Below are positions 38,331-47,772 of a DNA stretch of 64,000 bases, piece after piece (position 1 is the stretch's first letter; every line of letters begins with the position of its first letter). Under the pieces are notes generated by a model. That model was not told the DNA's origin and searched no databases. It saw nothing but the letters and a program-made list of their open reading frames with translations. A program made the position numbers and the translations under genes. Source of the stretch: Novosphingobium sp. 32-60-15 (GTDB taxonomy: Bacteria > Pseudomonadota > Alphaproteobacteria > Sphingomonadales > Sphingomonadaceae); assembly GCF_002280675.1 (NCBI RefSeq), contig NZ_NCEN01000001.1, positions 248,001 to 312,000 on the forward strand. The letters run 5' to 3'.

Positions 38331-38863
38331 GTCGCAAATCCGGATCTGGCGAAAGAAAAGCCCTGCCATTTGGCAGCGTGAATGTTGCCGGACAGCCGGG
38401 CTACGCGCCGGGGTTGCAACGGCACCACCTTATTCCCCGCCAATTGCTTGGATCTAAAGCGTTAGCCACGATAATATTCAGACTTGGCACTGACCGGCTG
38501 GGGTTTCACGATTTCCGCCGAAATGGCCTGCTGCTACCGGCCTGCGAAGTCACTGCACGACGGATCGGGCTTCCGCTCCACCGTGGTCCACACCGCAGCT
38601 ACAACGAACTGGTAATGGAGCGTGCTGGCCAGATCGAGGCGGGGTGGGCACGGAAACGTGCTGCTGGTTCCGTTAATGCCGATTTTGAAGCGCTGATGCG
38701 ATTTGATCTGTTGCAACGGGCTTTGCGCCGCAAGCTGCTCGATCCGCGCTCATGGTCGCGAAAACCGCTGAATGCGCACGATCCTGCGTTGGAATTTGGC
38801 CACCTTGATACAATGGCTGACCTGTTGTGGTCAGCCACCAGCGATGTTTCAAAAGTGGCCTGA
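38321..38863 (+). CDS. AHH-type HNH/EndoVII-superfamily nuclease domain protein
   Basis: 180 residues. The motif QRHHLIPRQLL (His35, His36) followed by LLLPACEVTARRIGLPLHRGPHRSYNELV (His87, His91, Tyr94) matches the predicted AHH nuclease family of the HNH/Endonuclease VII fold. In other bacteria this domain is often the C-terminal toxin part of polymorphic toxins. Here it stands alone with a short N-terminus and no secretion signal, so it may be a housekeeping or defence nuclease. Starts inside the upstream gene, and convergent with the nitronate monooxygenase gene. Confidence 0.75.
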   Translation: MFLSRKSGSGERKALPFGSVNVAGQPGYAPGLQRHHLIPRQLLGSKALATIIFRLGTDRLGFHDFRRNGLLLPACEVTARRIGLPLHRGPHRSYNELVMERAGQIEAGWARKRAAGSVNADFEALMRFDLLQRALRRKLLDPRSWSRKPLNAHDPALEFGHLDTMADLLWSATSDVSKVA

Positions 38864-38866
38864 GTA

Positions 38867-39847
38867 TTACTTCAGAAAAGGCGCGCTGTTGGCGTTCAAG
38901 GCTGCCGAGGCTTCGCGGTATTCCTGCTCCAACCGAGCAACTCGCGATGCGACCGGCTCAATCGCTGTGACTGCGCCAATGCCTTGGCCAGAGCCCCAAA
39001 TGTCTTTCCACGCCTTCACCCCGGTATTTCCGCCAGACCCGAAGTTCATTTTGCTCGGGTCGCTTTCGGGGAGGTTATCCGGATCAAGCCCTGCGTTGAT
39101 GATTGAAGACCGCAGATAATTGCCATGCACGCCGGTAAAGAGGCTGGAATAGACGATGTCTTCAGCGCCGGAATCAACGATGGCGTTTTTGTACGAGTCT
39201 TCAGCCCGCGCTTCCTGCGTCGCAATCCAAGCCGAGCCGATGTAGGCAAAGTCTGCGCCCAACGCTTGTGCGGCCAGAACTGATCGGCCGTGGGCAATGG
39301 CCCCTGATAGCGCCACAAGCCCGTCAAACCACTGCCGAATTTCCTGCATCAAGGCAAAGGGTGACTGAGAACCCGCGTGGCCGCCTGCGCCTGCCGCGAC
39401 AGGAACGAGGCCATCGGCGCCTTTCTCGATAGCTTTTCGTGCAAAGCGATTGTTGATCACATCATGCAGCACGATCCCGCCCCAGCGATGCGCGGCGGCG
39501 TAAACATCTTCTCGCGCGCCGAGCGAGGTAATCAGCATGGGGACTTGCCATTTTTCACACATCGCCATGTCGTCATCGAGACGGTTGTTGGTCTTGTGGA
39601 CGATTTGGTTGACTGCGAAAGGTGCCGCCGGACTATCTGGATTGGCGCGGTTGTGGGCAGCCAGTTCTTCGGTGATCTGGTGCAGCCATTCATCAAGCTG
39701 GCTTACGGGCCGGGCGTTTAGGGAAGGGAAAGAGCCCACAATACCGGCCTTGCATTGCGCAATTACCAGTTCCGGTCCTGAAATGATGAACAGAGGGGAC
39801 GCAATAACGGGCAGGCGCAAATTGGCGAATAGCGCTGGCAAAGGCAT
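38867..39847 (-). CDS. Nitronate monooxygenase
   Basis: FMN-dependent TIM-barrel enzyme oxidising alkyl nitronates (2-nitropropane dioxygenase family), 326 residues. N-terminal RLPVIASPLFIISGPELVIAQCKAGIVG, the catalytic-region GAGGHAGSQSPFALM and phosphate-binding GAIAHGRSVLAAQALGADFAYIGSAW are present. The ATG at 39847 has GAGGAACG upstream. Physiological substrate not evident from context. Confidence 0.88.
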   Translation of the reverse strand: MPLPALFANLRLPVIASPLFIISGPELVIAQCKAGIVGSFPSLNARPVSQLDEWLHQITEELAAHNRANPDSPAAPFAVNQIVHKTNNRLDDDMAMCEKWQVPMLITSLGAREDVYAAAHRWGGIVLHDVINNRFARKAIEKGADGLVPVAAGAGGHAGSQSPFALMQEIRQWFDGLVALSGAIAHGRSVLAAQALGADFAYIGSAWIATQEARAEDSYKNAIVDSGAEDIVYSSLFTGVHGNYLRSSIINAGLDPDNLPESDPSKMNFGSGGNTGVKAWKDIWGSGQGIGAVTAIEPVASRVARLEQEYREASAALNANSAPFLK

Positions 39848-39930
39848 GCGGCTCGTTCCTCGCAAGAAAGGTTAATTGTTTGATTAAACCCTAAGCGGGG
39901 AAAGGTCGCTTGTCAAAGGTGCCCAGATTG

Positions 39931-39956
39931 ACAAACGGGCGACCGCAGCCGCCCGT
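39931..39956 (-). terminator. Hairpin after leuA
   Basis: On the minus strand, stem ACGGGCG/CGCCCGT with an 8-base loop, followed by TTGTC. Sits 10 bases past the leuA stop. Weak U-tract. Confidence 0.45.
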
Positions 39957-39965
39957 CATCACACA

Positions 39966-41636
39966 TCAGGACGCCGCGTTGGCGGCGCTAAGCACTGCGC
40001 GGACGCTGGCGGTTGCCACGTCTTCGTCAATGCCAACGCCCCATACGGTACGACCATCTGGCATTTTGCATTCCACATATGCTGCTGCGCGGGCGTTGCT
40101 GCCTGCACCCATCGCGTGTTCCGAATAATCGGTAATGTCGATCTCCAGGCCGAAGCCATCTTTGATTGTGGCGACAACGGATGAAATCAGGCCATTTCCG
40201 CGTCCAGAGACCGATTGCACTTTGCCGTCGACATCGATCTTTCCGGCAAAAATCCGCGTGCCATCAGCGCCGCGTGCTTCTTCGTAATCGACCAACTGGA
40301 AATGTTGGGGTGCATCAAGTCGATAGGCCTTGCGGAATACGCCCCAGATATCAGACGCCTGCAATTCGCGGCCCAATTCGTCGGCCAGTTCCTGCACATG
40401 GCGCGAGAAGTGCGCCTGCATTTTCTTGGGGAGCTTCAGGCCCTGATCCTGTTCGAGAACCCAAGCAAAACCGCCTTTGCCAGATTGAGAATTAACGCGG
40501 ATCACCGCTTCATAGCTGCGGCCAAGATCCGCAGGATCTATCGGCAGATAAGGCACTGACCATATGTCATCGTTCCGCTGTTCCTGCGCAGCGAAGCCCT
40601 TTTTGATCGCGTCCTGATGGCTGCCCGAGAATGCCGTGAACACCAGCTCACCGCCATAAGGATGGCGTGGATGGACCGGCAACTGGTTGCAGTACTCCAC
40701 CGTCTGGATCACATCGTCGATGTCCGAGAAGTCCAGTTCAGGCTCAACCCCTTGCGTATAGAGGTTCAGCGCAACGGTAACGAGGCAGCAATTGCCGGTG
40801 CGCTCTCCATTGCCGAACAGACAACCTTCGACGCGGTCCGCGCCCGCCATCAAGCCAAGTTCGGCTGCAGCAACGCCCGTTCCACGGTCATTGTGCGTGT
40901 GCAGCGAGATGATCGCGCGGTCACGGTTGGGCAGATTGCGGCCGAAGTATTCGATCTGGTCGGCGTAAATATTGGGTGTCGATGCCTCAACCGTTGCGGG
41001 CAGGTTGAGAATGATCGGATGTTCGGCAGACGGCTGCAAAACGTTCATCACCGCTTCGCAACATTCGATGCTGAAATCAACTTCGGCGGTCGAGAATGTT
41101 TCGGGGCTATATTCGAAATGCCAGTCGGTCTGCGGAAAACGTGCGGCCTGATCGCGCAGAACTTTTGCGCCATCGATTGCGATTTGTTTGACGTCAGCCT
41201 TGTCCATGCCGAACACCACCTGACGCCACAGCGGGGATACCGCATTGTAAACGTGGACAATTGCTTGCTTGGCACCCGCCAGACTTTCAAAGCTGGTGCG
41301 GATCAGGTCTTCGCGTGATTGGGTGAGAACTTGCACGAATACATCATCAGGAATGCGACCGCTGTCGACCAGACCACGGATGAAGTCATATTCGGTCGCA
41401 CCCGCGCTAGGAAAGCCTACTTCAATTTCCTTGAGGCCGACTTTGATCAGCAGATCGAAGAACCGTGACTTCTTTTCCGCATTCATCGGATCGATTAGCG
41501 ATTGGTTGCCATCGCGCAAGTCGGTGGACAGCCAGCGCGGCGCTTGCGTGATTGTGCGGCTGGGCCATTGGCGATCCGGCAGATTGATCTGCGGAAACGC
41601 GCGATACTTGGCCGAAGGGGTTTTCAGCATGGTCAT
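39966..41636 (-). CDS. leuA: 2-isopropylmalate synthase
   Basis: First committed step of leucine synthesis (acetyl-CoA + 2-oxoisovalerate). 556 residues, the long LeuA form. Catalytic barrel motifs are [11 protein letters not shown], the metal-binding HTHNDRGTG and [12 protein letters not shown]. The C-terminal LeuA allosteric domain (leucine feedback) is present. The ATG at 41636 gives the family start [15 protein letters not shown] candidate leucine leader peptide lies 86 bases upstream. Confidence 0.96.
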   Translation of the reverse strand: MTMLKTPSAKYRAFPQINLPDRQWPSRTITQAPRWLSTDLRDGNQSLIDPMNAEKKSRFFDLLIKVGLKEIEVGFPSAGATEYDFIRGLVDSGRIPDDVFVQVLTQSREDLIRTSFESLAGAKQAIVHVYNAVSPLWRQVVFGMDKADVKQIAIDGAKVLRDQAARFPQTDWHFEYSPETFSTAEVDFSIECCEAVMNVLQPSAEHPIILNLPATVEASTPNIYADQIEYFGRNLPNRDRAIISLHTHNDRGTGVAAAELGLMAGADRVEGCLFGNGERTGNCCLVTVALNLYTQGVEPELDFSDIDDVIQTVEYCNQLPVHPRHPYGGELVFTAFSGSHQDAIKKGFAAQEQRNDDIWSVPYLPIDPADLGRSYEAVIRVNSQSGKGGFAWVLEQDQGLKLPKKMQAHFSRHVQELADELGRELQASDIWGVFRKAYRLDAPQHFQLVDYEEARGADGTRIFAGKIDVDGKVQSVSGRGNGLISSVVATIKDGFGLEIDITDYSEHAMGAGSNARAAAYVECKMPDGRTVWGVGIDEDVATASVRAVLSAANAAS

Positions 41637-41683
41637 GGGTAGTTCTTCTCGACTGGAAAATGGCCTGAAACTGGTTCTCGCTT

Positions 41684-41735
41684 CCCTTGGGCGCCGTGCG
41701 CGCCGCAATGCGACACGTCAGCTTACGCCCAAGGG
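41684..41735 (-). promoter_or_regulatory. Candidate attenuator structure between the leader frame and leuA
   Basis: CCCTTGGGCG at the end of the leader frame (41735-41726) is perfectly complementary to CGCCCAAGGG downstream (41693-41684). The leader segment can instead fold on itself (CGCC-CTTG-GGCG), and the downstream segment can pair locally (GGCGC/GCGCC). The options exclude each other, as in attenuators. No U-tract follows, so control would be Rho-dependent or translational. Confidence 0.5.
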
Positions 41736-41773
41736 CGTGTAAGTCGCAGGGTAAGGGCCAGTCGAGCGTTCAT
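41723..41773 (-). CDS. Putative leucine leader peptide for leuA
   Basis: A 16-codon frame, MNARLALTLRLTRPWA, ending in TAA 86 bases before leuA. Leu is at positions 5, 7, 9 and 11 (CTG, CTT, CTG, CTT). Its last codons form one strand of a 10-bp pairing with downstream sequence. The ribosome site is weak (AGG about 10 bases upstream). The arrangement matches what is expected of a leucine-responsive leader, but the evidence is sequence-only. Confidence 0.5.
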   Translation of the reverse strand: MNARLALTLRLTRPWA

Positions 41774-41852
41774 GGAAAAAGCCTATGCTGATTCATTTCG
41801 CGCTTGTCCAGAATGAATGCGCAAAATGATCTTCGAACCGTTTTGCGGCCAC

Positions 41853-41891
41853 AAAAAATGGCCTGACGCTCACCGCAATGAGCATCAGGCC
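41853..41891 (-). terminator. Rho-independent terminator after the YceI gene
   Basis: Read on the minus strand, a 13-bp stem GGCCTGATGCTCA/TGAGCGTCAGGCC (one G-U pair), 6-base loop, followed by ATTTTTTG. A textbook intrinsic terminator 25 bases after the YceI stop. Confidence 0.9.
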
Positions 41892-41916
41892 GGCATTAGG
41901 CTTTAAGCGGTCGTGC

Positions 41917-42576
41917 TTACTTTTTTTCGAAAGCGACCGTGATGTTCAACTTCACGTCGTCCGACACGAACGGCAAGCCATACTTGATGTTAAAGTCTGA
42001 CCGCTTGATTGCGGCAGTGCCGTGGAAGCCAAGCGTCGAGGCCTTGGTGAAGGGGTTGTTGCCCGCTCCGGCAAAAGTTGCAGCGATGGCGACCGGCTTC
42101 GTTACGCCGTTCAGCGTCAGGTTACCGTTGATTGTTGCCGACATGCCGTCTGCCGCCGGTACAACGTCCGTGGAGACAAATGTGGCATCGGTTGGCGCTG
42201 CGCCGAAGAAATCGGCAGGTTTACCATCAGCGGCTGGTTTCAGCAGGTGCGAAGTAAGCCCGGGGCTGGCGGTCAGAACGTTGGAGACGGGGATTTTAAC
42301 TGAAACTTTGGCTGCGGCGGGATTGGCGGGATCTATTTCGAGCGTACCCGTTACGTCACCAAACAGGCCAAAGTAATCGTTGAAGCCAAAATGATTGACG
42401 TTCCACGCGACGAGCGAATGGCCGGCATCGGCAGTGTAGATGCCTGCAACGACGCGGGTTTTGTCAGCTTTGCCGGGCACTTCCGGCATTTGGGCAAGCA
42501 TCGGTGTGGCCGCGGCCACCAAGGCGAGTGGTAGCGCAATCTTTAATGCGCGAGGCATTTTGGGGAGGAAGGTCAC
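41917..42576 (-). CDS. YceI family exported lipid-binding protein
   Basis: 219 residues from a GTG at 42576 preceded by CAGGAG 9 bases away. The N-terminal signal peptide (RALKIALPLALVAAATPMLA) is followed by the YceI lipocalin-like barrel: YTADAGHSLVAWNVNHFGFNDYFGLFGDVTG, SNVLTASPGLTSHLL and C-terminal NGVTKPVAIAATF...FNIKYGLPFVSDDVKLNITVAFEK. YceI proteins bind polyprenoids in the periplasm. Confidence 0.9.
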   Translation of the reverse strand: MTFLPKMPRALKIALPLALVAAATPMLAQMPEVPGKADKTRVVAGIYTADAGHSLVAWNVNHFGFNDYFGLFGDVTGTLEIDPANPAAAKVSVKIPVSNVLTASPGLTSHLLKPAADGKPADFFGAAPTDATFVSTDVVPAADGMSATINGNLTLNGVTKPVAIAATFAGAGNNPFTKASTLGFHGTAAIKRSDFNIKYGLPFVSDDVKLNITVAFEKK

Positions 42577-42686
42577 GATGGGGGGCTCCTGACTCTGTTT
42601 AAGTAGCACAGAAATGCCGCACGCACGCCATTCGCACAAGAGAAGCTGTCGCTAATACTTTGTAACAGGTTGGCGACAAAGCGGTC

Positions 42687-43013
42687 TTAGCCGCAGCGCA
42701 TCGTCAGGATTTGGCCGGTTTGATCAAGAATGACATTCAGGCGATTTTCCTGAAAGTCTTGAGTAATGACGGTGCCCGGCTTGATCCAGCGGATCCGTTC
42801 ATGCCCGACTGCGGTTGCAACGGCTTTGCGAACAGCAGGTTCCGCGTCAGCGCCAACGAACCGCGAGATTACTTGCGATCCGCAACTATCAGGAGCTCGC
42901 GTGCCAGGTTTGGGCGGGGAAGGGCGTTGGCTCATTTCATCAGGAGCGCTGTAGCCCGAATGGGGATTGAGCGTGGCGGCCAAAAAAACGCCGCAGATCA
43001 ACATTTTATACAC
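42687..43013 (-). CDS. Peptidase inhibitor I78 family protein, probably exported
   Basis: About 108 residues. The C-terminal half, VGHERIRWIKPGTVITQDFQENRLNVILDQTGQILTMRCG, is the compact I78 inhibitor fold ending in a Cys; the partner Cys is in PDSCGSQ. The N-terminus (MLICGVFLAATLNPHSGYSA) looks like a signal peptide. The GTG at 43013 has AAAGG upstream; an ATG at 43004 is an alternative. Probably inhibits a serine protease in the periplasm. Confidence 0.8.
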   Translation of the reverse strand: MYKMLICGVFLAATLNPHSGYSAPDEMSQRPSPPKPGTRAPDSCGSQVISRFVGADAEPAVRKAVATAVGHERIRWIKPGTVITQDFQENRLNVILDQTGQILTMRCG

Positions 43014-43113
43014 GGTGCGAACCTTTGTTTTTGGGCATTCTCTCCAAAATGGAGGAATAGCAGCCAAAGCCAGTTCGTCTACCGCTTTCGTCGAGGTGAC
43101 GTGTCTGTTCGTC

Positions 43114-43144
43114 GGAAACGTGGCCCGCTTTACGGGCGGGCCAC
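43114..43144 (-). terminator. Hairpin after ilvC
   Basis: Minus strand stem GTGGCCCGC/GCGGGCCAC, 7-base loop, followed by GTTTCC. 11 bases past the ilvC stop. Confidence 0.6.
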
Positions 43145-43155
43145 GATCAATCCGA

Positions 43156-44301
<1,146 letters not shown>

Positions 44302-44820
44302 TCAGGCGGCTGATGCGCCCCGAACCATGCCAACGATGCCTGTCCGGCCAACTTCAACCAGTCCAAGCTCTTTCATTAAAGACACGAAGCTGTCGATCTT
44401 TTCAGGGGCACCGGTCAATTCAAAAATGAAGCTGGCGGTGGTCGTGTCTACCACTTTTGCGCGGAATACGTCAGCAAGGCGCAATGCCTCGACACGGTTC
44501 TCGCCCTTGCCCGAAACCTTGATCAGCGCCAGTTCGCGTTCTACGAACGGGCCGAGTTCGGTGAGGTCGGTGACCTTATGCACCGGCACAAGCCGTTCGA
44601 GTTGTGCGCGGATCTGGTCAATCACCGGTGGTGGACCGTGCGTTACGATCGTGATCCGGCTCAACTCATGGCCATCGGTTATGTCGGCCACGGTCAGGCT
44701 ATCGATGTTATAGCCGCGCGCGGTGAACAATCCGGCAATCTTGGCCAGAATGCCCGCTTCGTTGTCCACCGTAATGGTCAGAACGTGGCGCTCTTGCGCC
44801 TCTTCGTGCATGTGCATCAT
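44302..44820 (-). CDS. ilvN: Acetolactate synthase small (regulatory) subunit
   Basis: 172 residues. The N-terminal ACT domain (HVLTITVDNEAGILAKIAGLFTARGYNIDSLTV) binds valine for feedback inhibition. The C-terminal ferredoxin-like domain (ALIKVSGKGENRVEALRLADVFRAKVVD) follows. Directly after ilvB. Confidence 0.96.
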   Translation of the reverse strand: MMHMHEEAQERHVLTITVDNEAGILAKIAGLFTARGYNIDSLTVADITDGHELSRITIVTHGPPPVIDQIRAQLERLVPVHKVTDLTELGPFVERELALIKVSGKGENRVEALRLADVFRAKVVDTTTASFIFELTGAPEKIDSFVSLMKELGLVEVGRTGIVGMVRGASAA

Positions 44821-44832
44821 GTCAGGGCTTTC

Positions 44833-46581
44833 TTAGACCAGCGCCTTGGCTTCGTCGTCCATCGTGCCGGCAACCTCGTCCCCGTAAAGGATCATGTCGG
44901 TGTGCGCAGCGCCTGATGGAATCATCGGGAAGCAATTGGCTTCCTTTGAAACGAGGCAATCAACAAAGACCGGGCCGTCATGGTCGATCATCGCCTGGAT
45001 GCCGGCGTCGAGTTCACTCAGGTCCGTAATGCGGATGCCCTTCCAGCCATAAGCCTCGGCCAGCTTCACGAAATCGGGCAGGCTATCGGAGTAGGAGTTG
45101 GAATAGCGGCTTTCATAAGTGAGTTCCTGCCACTGGCGGACCATGCCCATCCATTCGTTGTTGAGCACGAACACTTTCACCGGCAAGCGATATTGCGTGG
45201 CCGTGCCCAGTTCCTGAATGTTCATCTGGATGGAAGCATCGCCTGCGATATCGATGACCAGGGCATCAGGAAAGCCCGCTTGCGCGCCGATGGCGGCAGG
45301 CAGGCCATAGCCCATCGTGCCAAGGCCGCCAGACGTGAGCCACTTGTTGGGCTTCATGAAGTGGAAGTATTGCGCTGCCCACATCTGATGCTGGCCAACT
45401 TCGGTGCTGATGATCGGCTCATGATGTTTGGTCAGCTCATACAGCCGTTCAACCGCCAGTTGAGGCATGATTTCAGCCGTCTTGCGCGGATAGCCAAGGC
45501 TCTTGCGTTCACGCCAGGTGTCTACTTGCGCAATCCACGCGGTAAGGTCTTGCGCCTTGTAGCCGCGTGTGTGCCATGCATCGATCAATTGTGCCAGAAC
45601 CTTGCCGCAATCACCAATGACCGGCAGATCGACGCGCACCGTCTTGTTGATCGAGGCGCGATCAATATCGATGTGGATTTTCTTGGAGTTGGGCGAAAAC
45701 GCATCCAACCGGCCGGTTACGCGGTCATCAAAGCGCGCACCGATGCACACGACCAGATCGGCGCGGTTCATCGTCATATTGGCTTCGTATGTTCCGTGCA
45801 TGCCCAGCATGCCCAACCACGCAGGATGGTCAGCCGGAAACGCACCAAGACCCATCAGTGTCGATGTAACAGGCGCGCCGACAAGGGTCTGCAATTCTTG
45901 CAGCAGCTTGGCGGCTTGTGGCCCTGAATTGATAACGCCGCCGCCAGTGTAGAAAACGGGCGCGCGGGCATTGGCGATCATTTCGATCGCTTGTTCGATT
46001 TCGCGAACGCCGCCTTCGGTCTGCGGATTGTAGCGGTTGCGCTGTTGCGGCGCGGCACCGCTCCACGCGGCCATTGCAATTTGCACGTCCTTGGGAATGT
46101 CGATCACAACCGGGCCGGGGCGGCCTTCTGTGGCGATGCGGAATGCCTCATCAATGATCGTCGCGAGTTGCGCCGGGTCTTTGACCAGATAGTTGTGTTT
46201 GGTGCAGTGGCGCGTGATGCCGACGGTATCGGCTTCCTGAAACGCGTCCGAACCGATCAGGCCCGTAGGGACCTGTCCGGTGATGACAACCATCGGGATC
46301 GAATCCATAAACGCATCGGCAATGCCAGTGACCGCGTTGGTAGCGCCGGGACCGGACGTTACCAGCACTACACCGGGCTTGCCGGTAGCGCGCGCATAGC
46401 CTTCGGCGGCATGGGCCGCGCCGGCTTCGTGACGCACAAGGATGTGGCGAATGCGTTCATCACCGAACAGCGCATCGTAAATCGGCAGCACTGCGCCGCC
46501 CGGATAGCCGAATACAAACTCGACTCCCTTGGCAACGAGGCTTTCGACCAAGATTTCGGCGCCGCTGCGCTCGCTTGTCAC
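44833..46581 (-). CDS. ilvB: Acetolactate synthase large (catalytic) subunit
   Basis: ThDP/FAD enzyme for the first step of valine, leucine and isoleucine synthesis. 582 residues from GTG 46581, which has AAGGA upstream and gives the usual start [16 protein letters not shown] 46608 is an alternative. Catalytic Glu is in [18 protein letters not shown] region and the ThDP/Mg motif [14 protein letters not shown]...NNEWMGM are intact. Expression is probably controlled by the terminator and leader upstream. Confidence 0.96.
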   Translation of the reverse strand: MTSERSGAEILVESLVAKGVEFVFGYPGGAVLPIYDALFGDERIRHILVRHEAGAAHAAEGYARATGKPGVVLVTSGPGATNAVTGIADAFMDSIPMVVITGQVPTGLIGSDAFQEADTVGITRHCTKHNYLVKDPAQLATIIDEAFRIATEGRPGPVVIDIPKDVQIAMAAWSGAAPQQRNRYNPQTEGGVREIEQAIEMIANARAPVFYTGGGVINSGPQAAKLLQELQTLVGAPVTSTLMGLGAFPADHPAWLGMLGMHGTYEANMTMNRADLVVCIGARFDDRVTGRLDAFSPNSKKIHIDIDRASINKTVRVDLPVIGDCGKVLAQLIDAWHTRGYKAQDLTAWIAQVDTWRERKSLGYPRKTAEIMPQLAVERLYELTKHHEPIISTEVGQHQMWAAQYFHFMKPNKWLTSGGLGTMGYGLPAAIGAQAGFPDALVIDIAGDASIQMNIQELGTATQYRLPVKVFVLNNEWMGMVRQWQELTYESRYSNSYSDSLPDFVKLAEAYGWKGIRITDLSELDAGIQAMIDHDGPVFVDCLVSKEANCFPMIPSGAAHTDMILYGDEVAGTMDDEAKALV

Positions 46582-46662
46582 GTCACGTAATCCTTCTGCC
46601 TGTCGCATTCGTTTGATCGTCGCATCTGTCCTGATGGGCCGATAGCCGCGACTGCGTGTATG

Positions 46663-46708
46663 CAAAACAAAAATTATCGGCCCGGTACAGGCTGGCTGCA
46701 CCGGGCCG
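46663..46708 (-). terminator. Strong intrinsic terminator between miaA and ilvB (possible ilv attenuator)
   Basis: Minus strand: 13-bp stem CGGCCCGGTGCAG/CTGTACCGGGCCG (one G-U), 5-base loop, followed by ATAATTTTTGTTTTG. It lies 82 bases before the ilvB start. It could terminate miaA transcription or act as an attenuator for ilvB. Confidence 0.85.
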
Positions 46709-46778
46709 TCTCTCCCCACTCGGGCATCCGCGTTGCGGACGCCGCAACAAGGACAATTGACGGCCTGCTACTTGACAT
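46674..46778 (-). CDS. Putative branched-chain leader peptide upstream of ilvB
   Basis: A 34-codon frame starting MSSSRPS and containing Ile-Val-Leu-Val in a row (codons 8-11: ATT GTC CTT GTT). These codons run into a 7-bp hairpin GTTGCGG/CCGCAAC, and the terminator lies further on. The frame's TAA sits inside the terminator U-tract region, later than in classical leaders, where the stop precedes the terminator. No strong ribosome site is visible. A suggestive but unproven leader. Confidence 0.4.
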   Translation of the reverse strand: MSSSRPSIVLVAASATRMPEWGETARCSQPVPGR

Positions 46779-46794
46779 AAAATGCCATGTCAAG
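46771..46794. promoter_or_regulatory. Perfect 8-8-8 palindrome upstream of ilvB
   Basis: CTTGACAT, 8-base spacer, ATGTCAAG: a perfect inverted repeat just after the miaA stop, overlapping the start codon of the putative leader. It could be a regulator operator, or an RNA hairpin hiding the leader start. Confidence 0.45.
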
Positions 46795-46797
46795 CGG

Positions 46798-47772
46798 CTA
46801 TATGCGCAATAAACTTGCTACATGATCGGTGTCAATGGAATTTTCGTACGTTAAGCGGGGCCAAGTGCCGGGATTCTGGTTGTTCAGCCAAGTGTATTGC
46901 CGTTTGGCATAACGGCGGGTTGCCTGCTGACCGGCGGCGATAGCCTCGGATTGAGAGGCCTCGCCGCGACAATACATTCTGATTTCAGGAACACCGATGG
47001 CCCGCATAACAGGCATATCGTCGGGCAAGTTGCGCGCAAGCAGGGCTTCAACTTCAGCAATCGAGCCCCCTTGCCACATCAATTCAAACCGCAAATCGCA
47101 ACGTTTATACAACCATTGGCGTTCAGGCAGGAGGATCAAAGGGTCAAGATCAACGCTGTCAGCGATCCCTCCGCTCAATTGCTTCTGCCAGTGGGCAAGC
47201 GAATGGCCGGTAGAGCGGATAACCTCCAGTGCGCGTGTCACACGCTGGGTATCTGCAGGGGCGAGCAGCGCTGCGCGTGCCGGGTCTTCGTTCTGCAGGG
47301 CTTTGTAAGTTTGCTCCTGCGGCATTGTGCGGACCTCAGCCCGGATGACGGGGTCAATTTCCGGCACTGGTGCAATGCCATCCAACAAGGTGCGTATATA
47401 AAGGCCCGTCCCGCCAACAAGGATCGGCAATGCCCCGCGCGCATGCGCCGCCGCTATTTCGCGTTTGGCGGCGTTGGCCCAGTCCGCTGCGGAGCAAGCC
47501 TGTGCTCCGTCCCATGCGCCGTACAGCACATGGGGCACGCCTTGCATCTCATCGTCGGATGGTCGTGCGCTGAGGACGCGCAAATCGGCATAGACTTGTG
47601 CGCTGTCGGCGTTGACGATGACGGCCTCTCGTCCGTCGGTCATCGCTCGCAAAGCAAGTTTTACCGCGAGATCGCTCTTGCCGCTGGCGGTCGGCCCTGC
47701 GATTAGCGCGAGCCTTGGCCGTTCGGTCCCCAAACTCACGCTTACGCTTTCAAAGGAATTCTCGGTGATCAT
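46798..47772 (-). CDS. miaA: tRNA dimethylallyltransferase
   Basis: Adds dimethylallyl to A37 of UNN-reading tRNAs. 324 residues from ATG 47772. P-loop LIAGPTASGKSDLAV, NADSAQVYADL and the LVGGTGLYIRTLLDG motif are present, plus RRYAKRQYTWLNNQ near the end. The ATG has no clear ribosome site, and a GTG at 47739 would also fit the family start. If the ATG is right, its 5' end overlaps the divergent serB start by 8 bases. Confidence 0.94.
   Translation of the reverse strand: MITENSFESVSVSLGTERPRLALIAGPTASGKSDLAVKLALRAMTDGREAVIVNADSAQVYADLRVLSARPSDDEMQGVPHVLYGAWDGAQACSAADWANAAKREIAAAHARGALPILVGGTGLYIRTLLDGIAPVPEIDPVIRAEVRTMPQEQTYKALQNEDPARAALLAPADTQRVTRALEVIRSTGHSLAHWQKQLSGGIADSVDLDPLILLPERQWLYKRCDLRFELMWQGGSIAEVEALLARNLPDDMPVMRAIGVPEIRMYCRGEASQSEAIAAGQQATRRYAKRQYTWLNNQNPGTWPRLTYENSIDTDHVASLLRI
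46808..46835 (-). promoter_or_regulatory. Candidate ilvB promoter inside the miaA 3' end
   Basis: Minus strand TTGACA (46835-46830) and TTTATT (46813-46808), 16-base spacing. A perfect -35 and a fair -10. Transcription would begin near the miaA stop, in time to include the putative leader frame. Confidence 0.4.
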
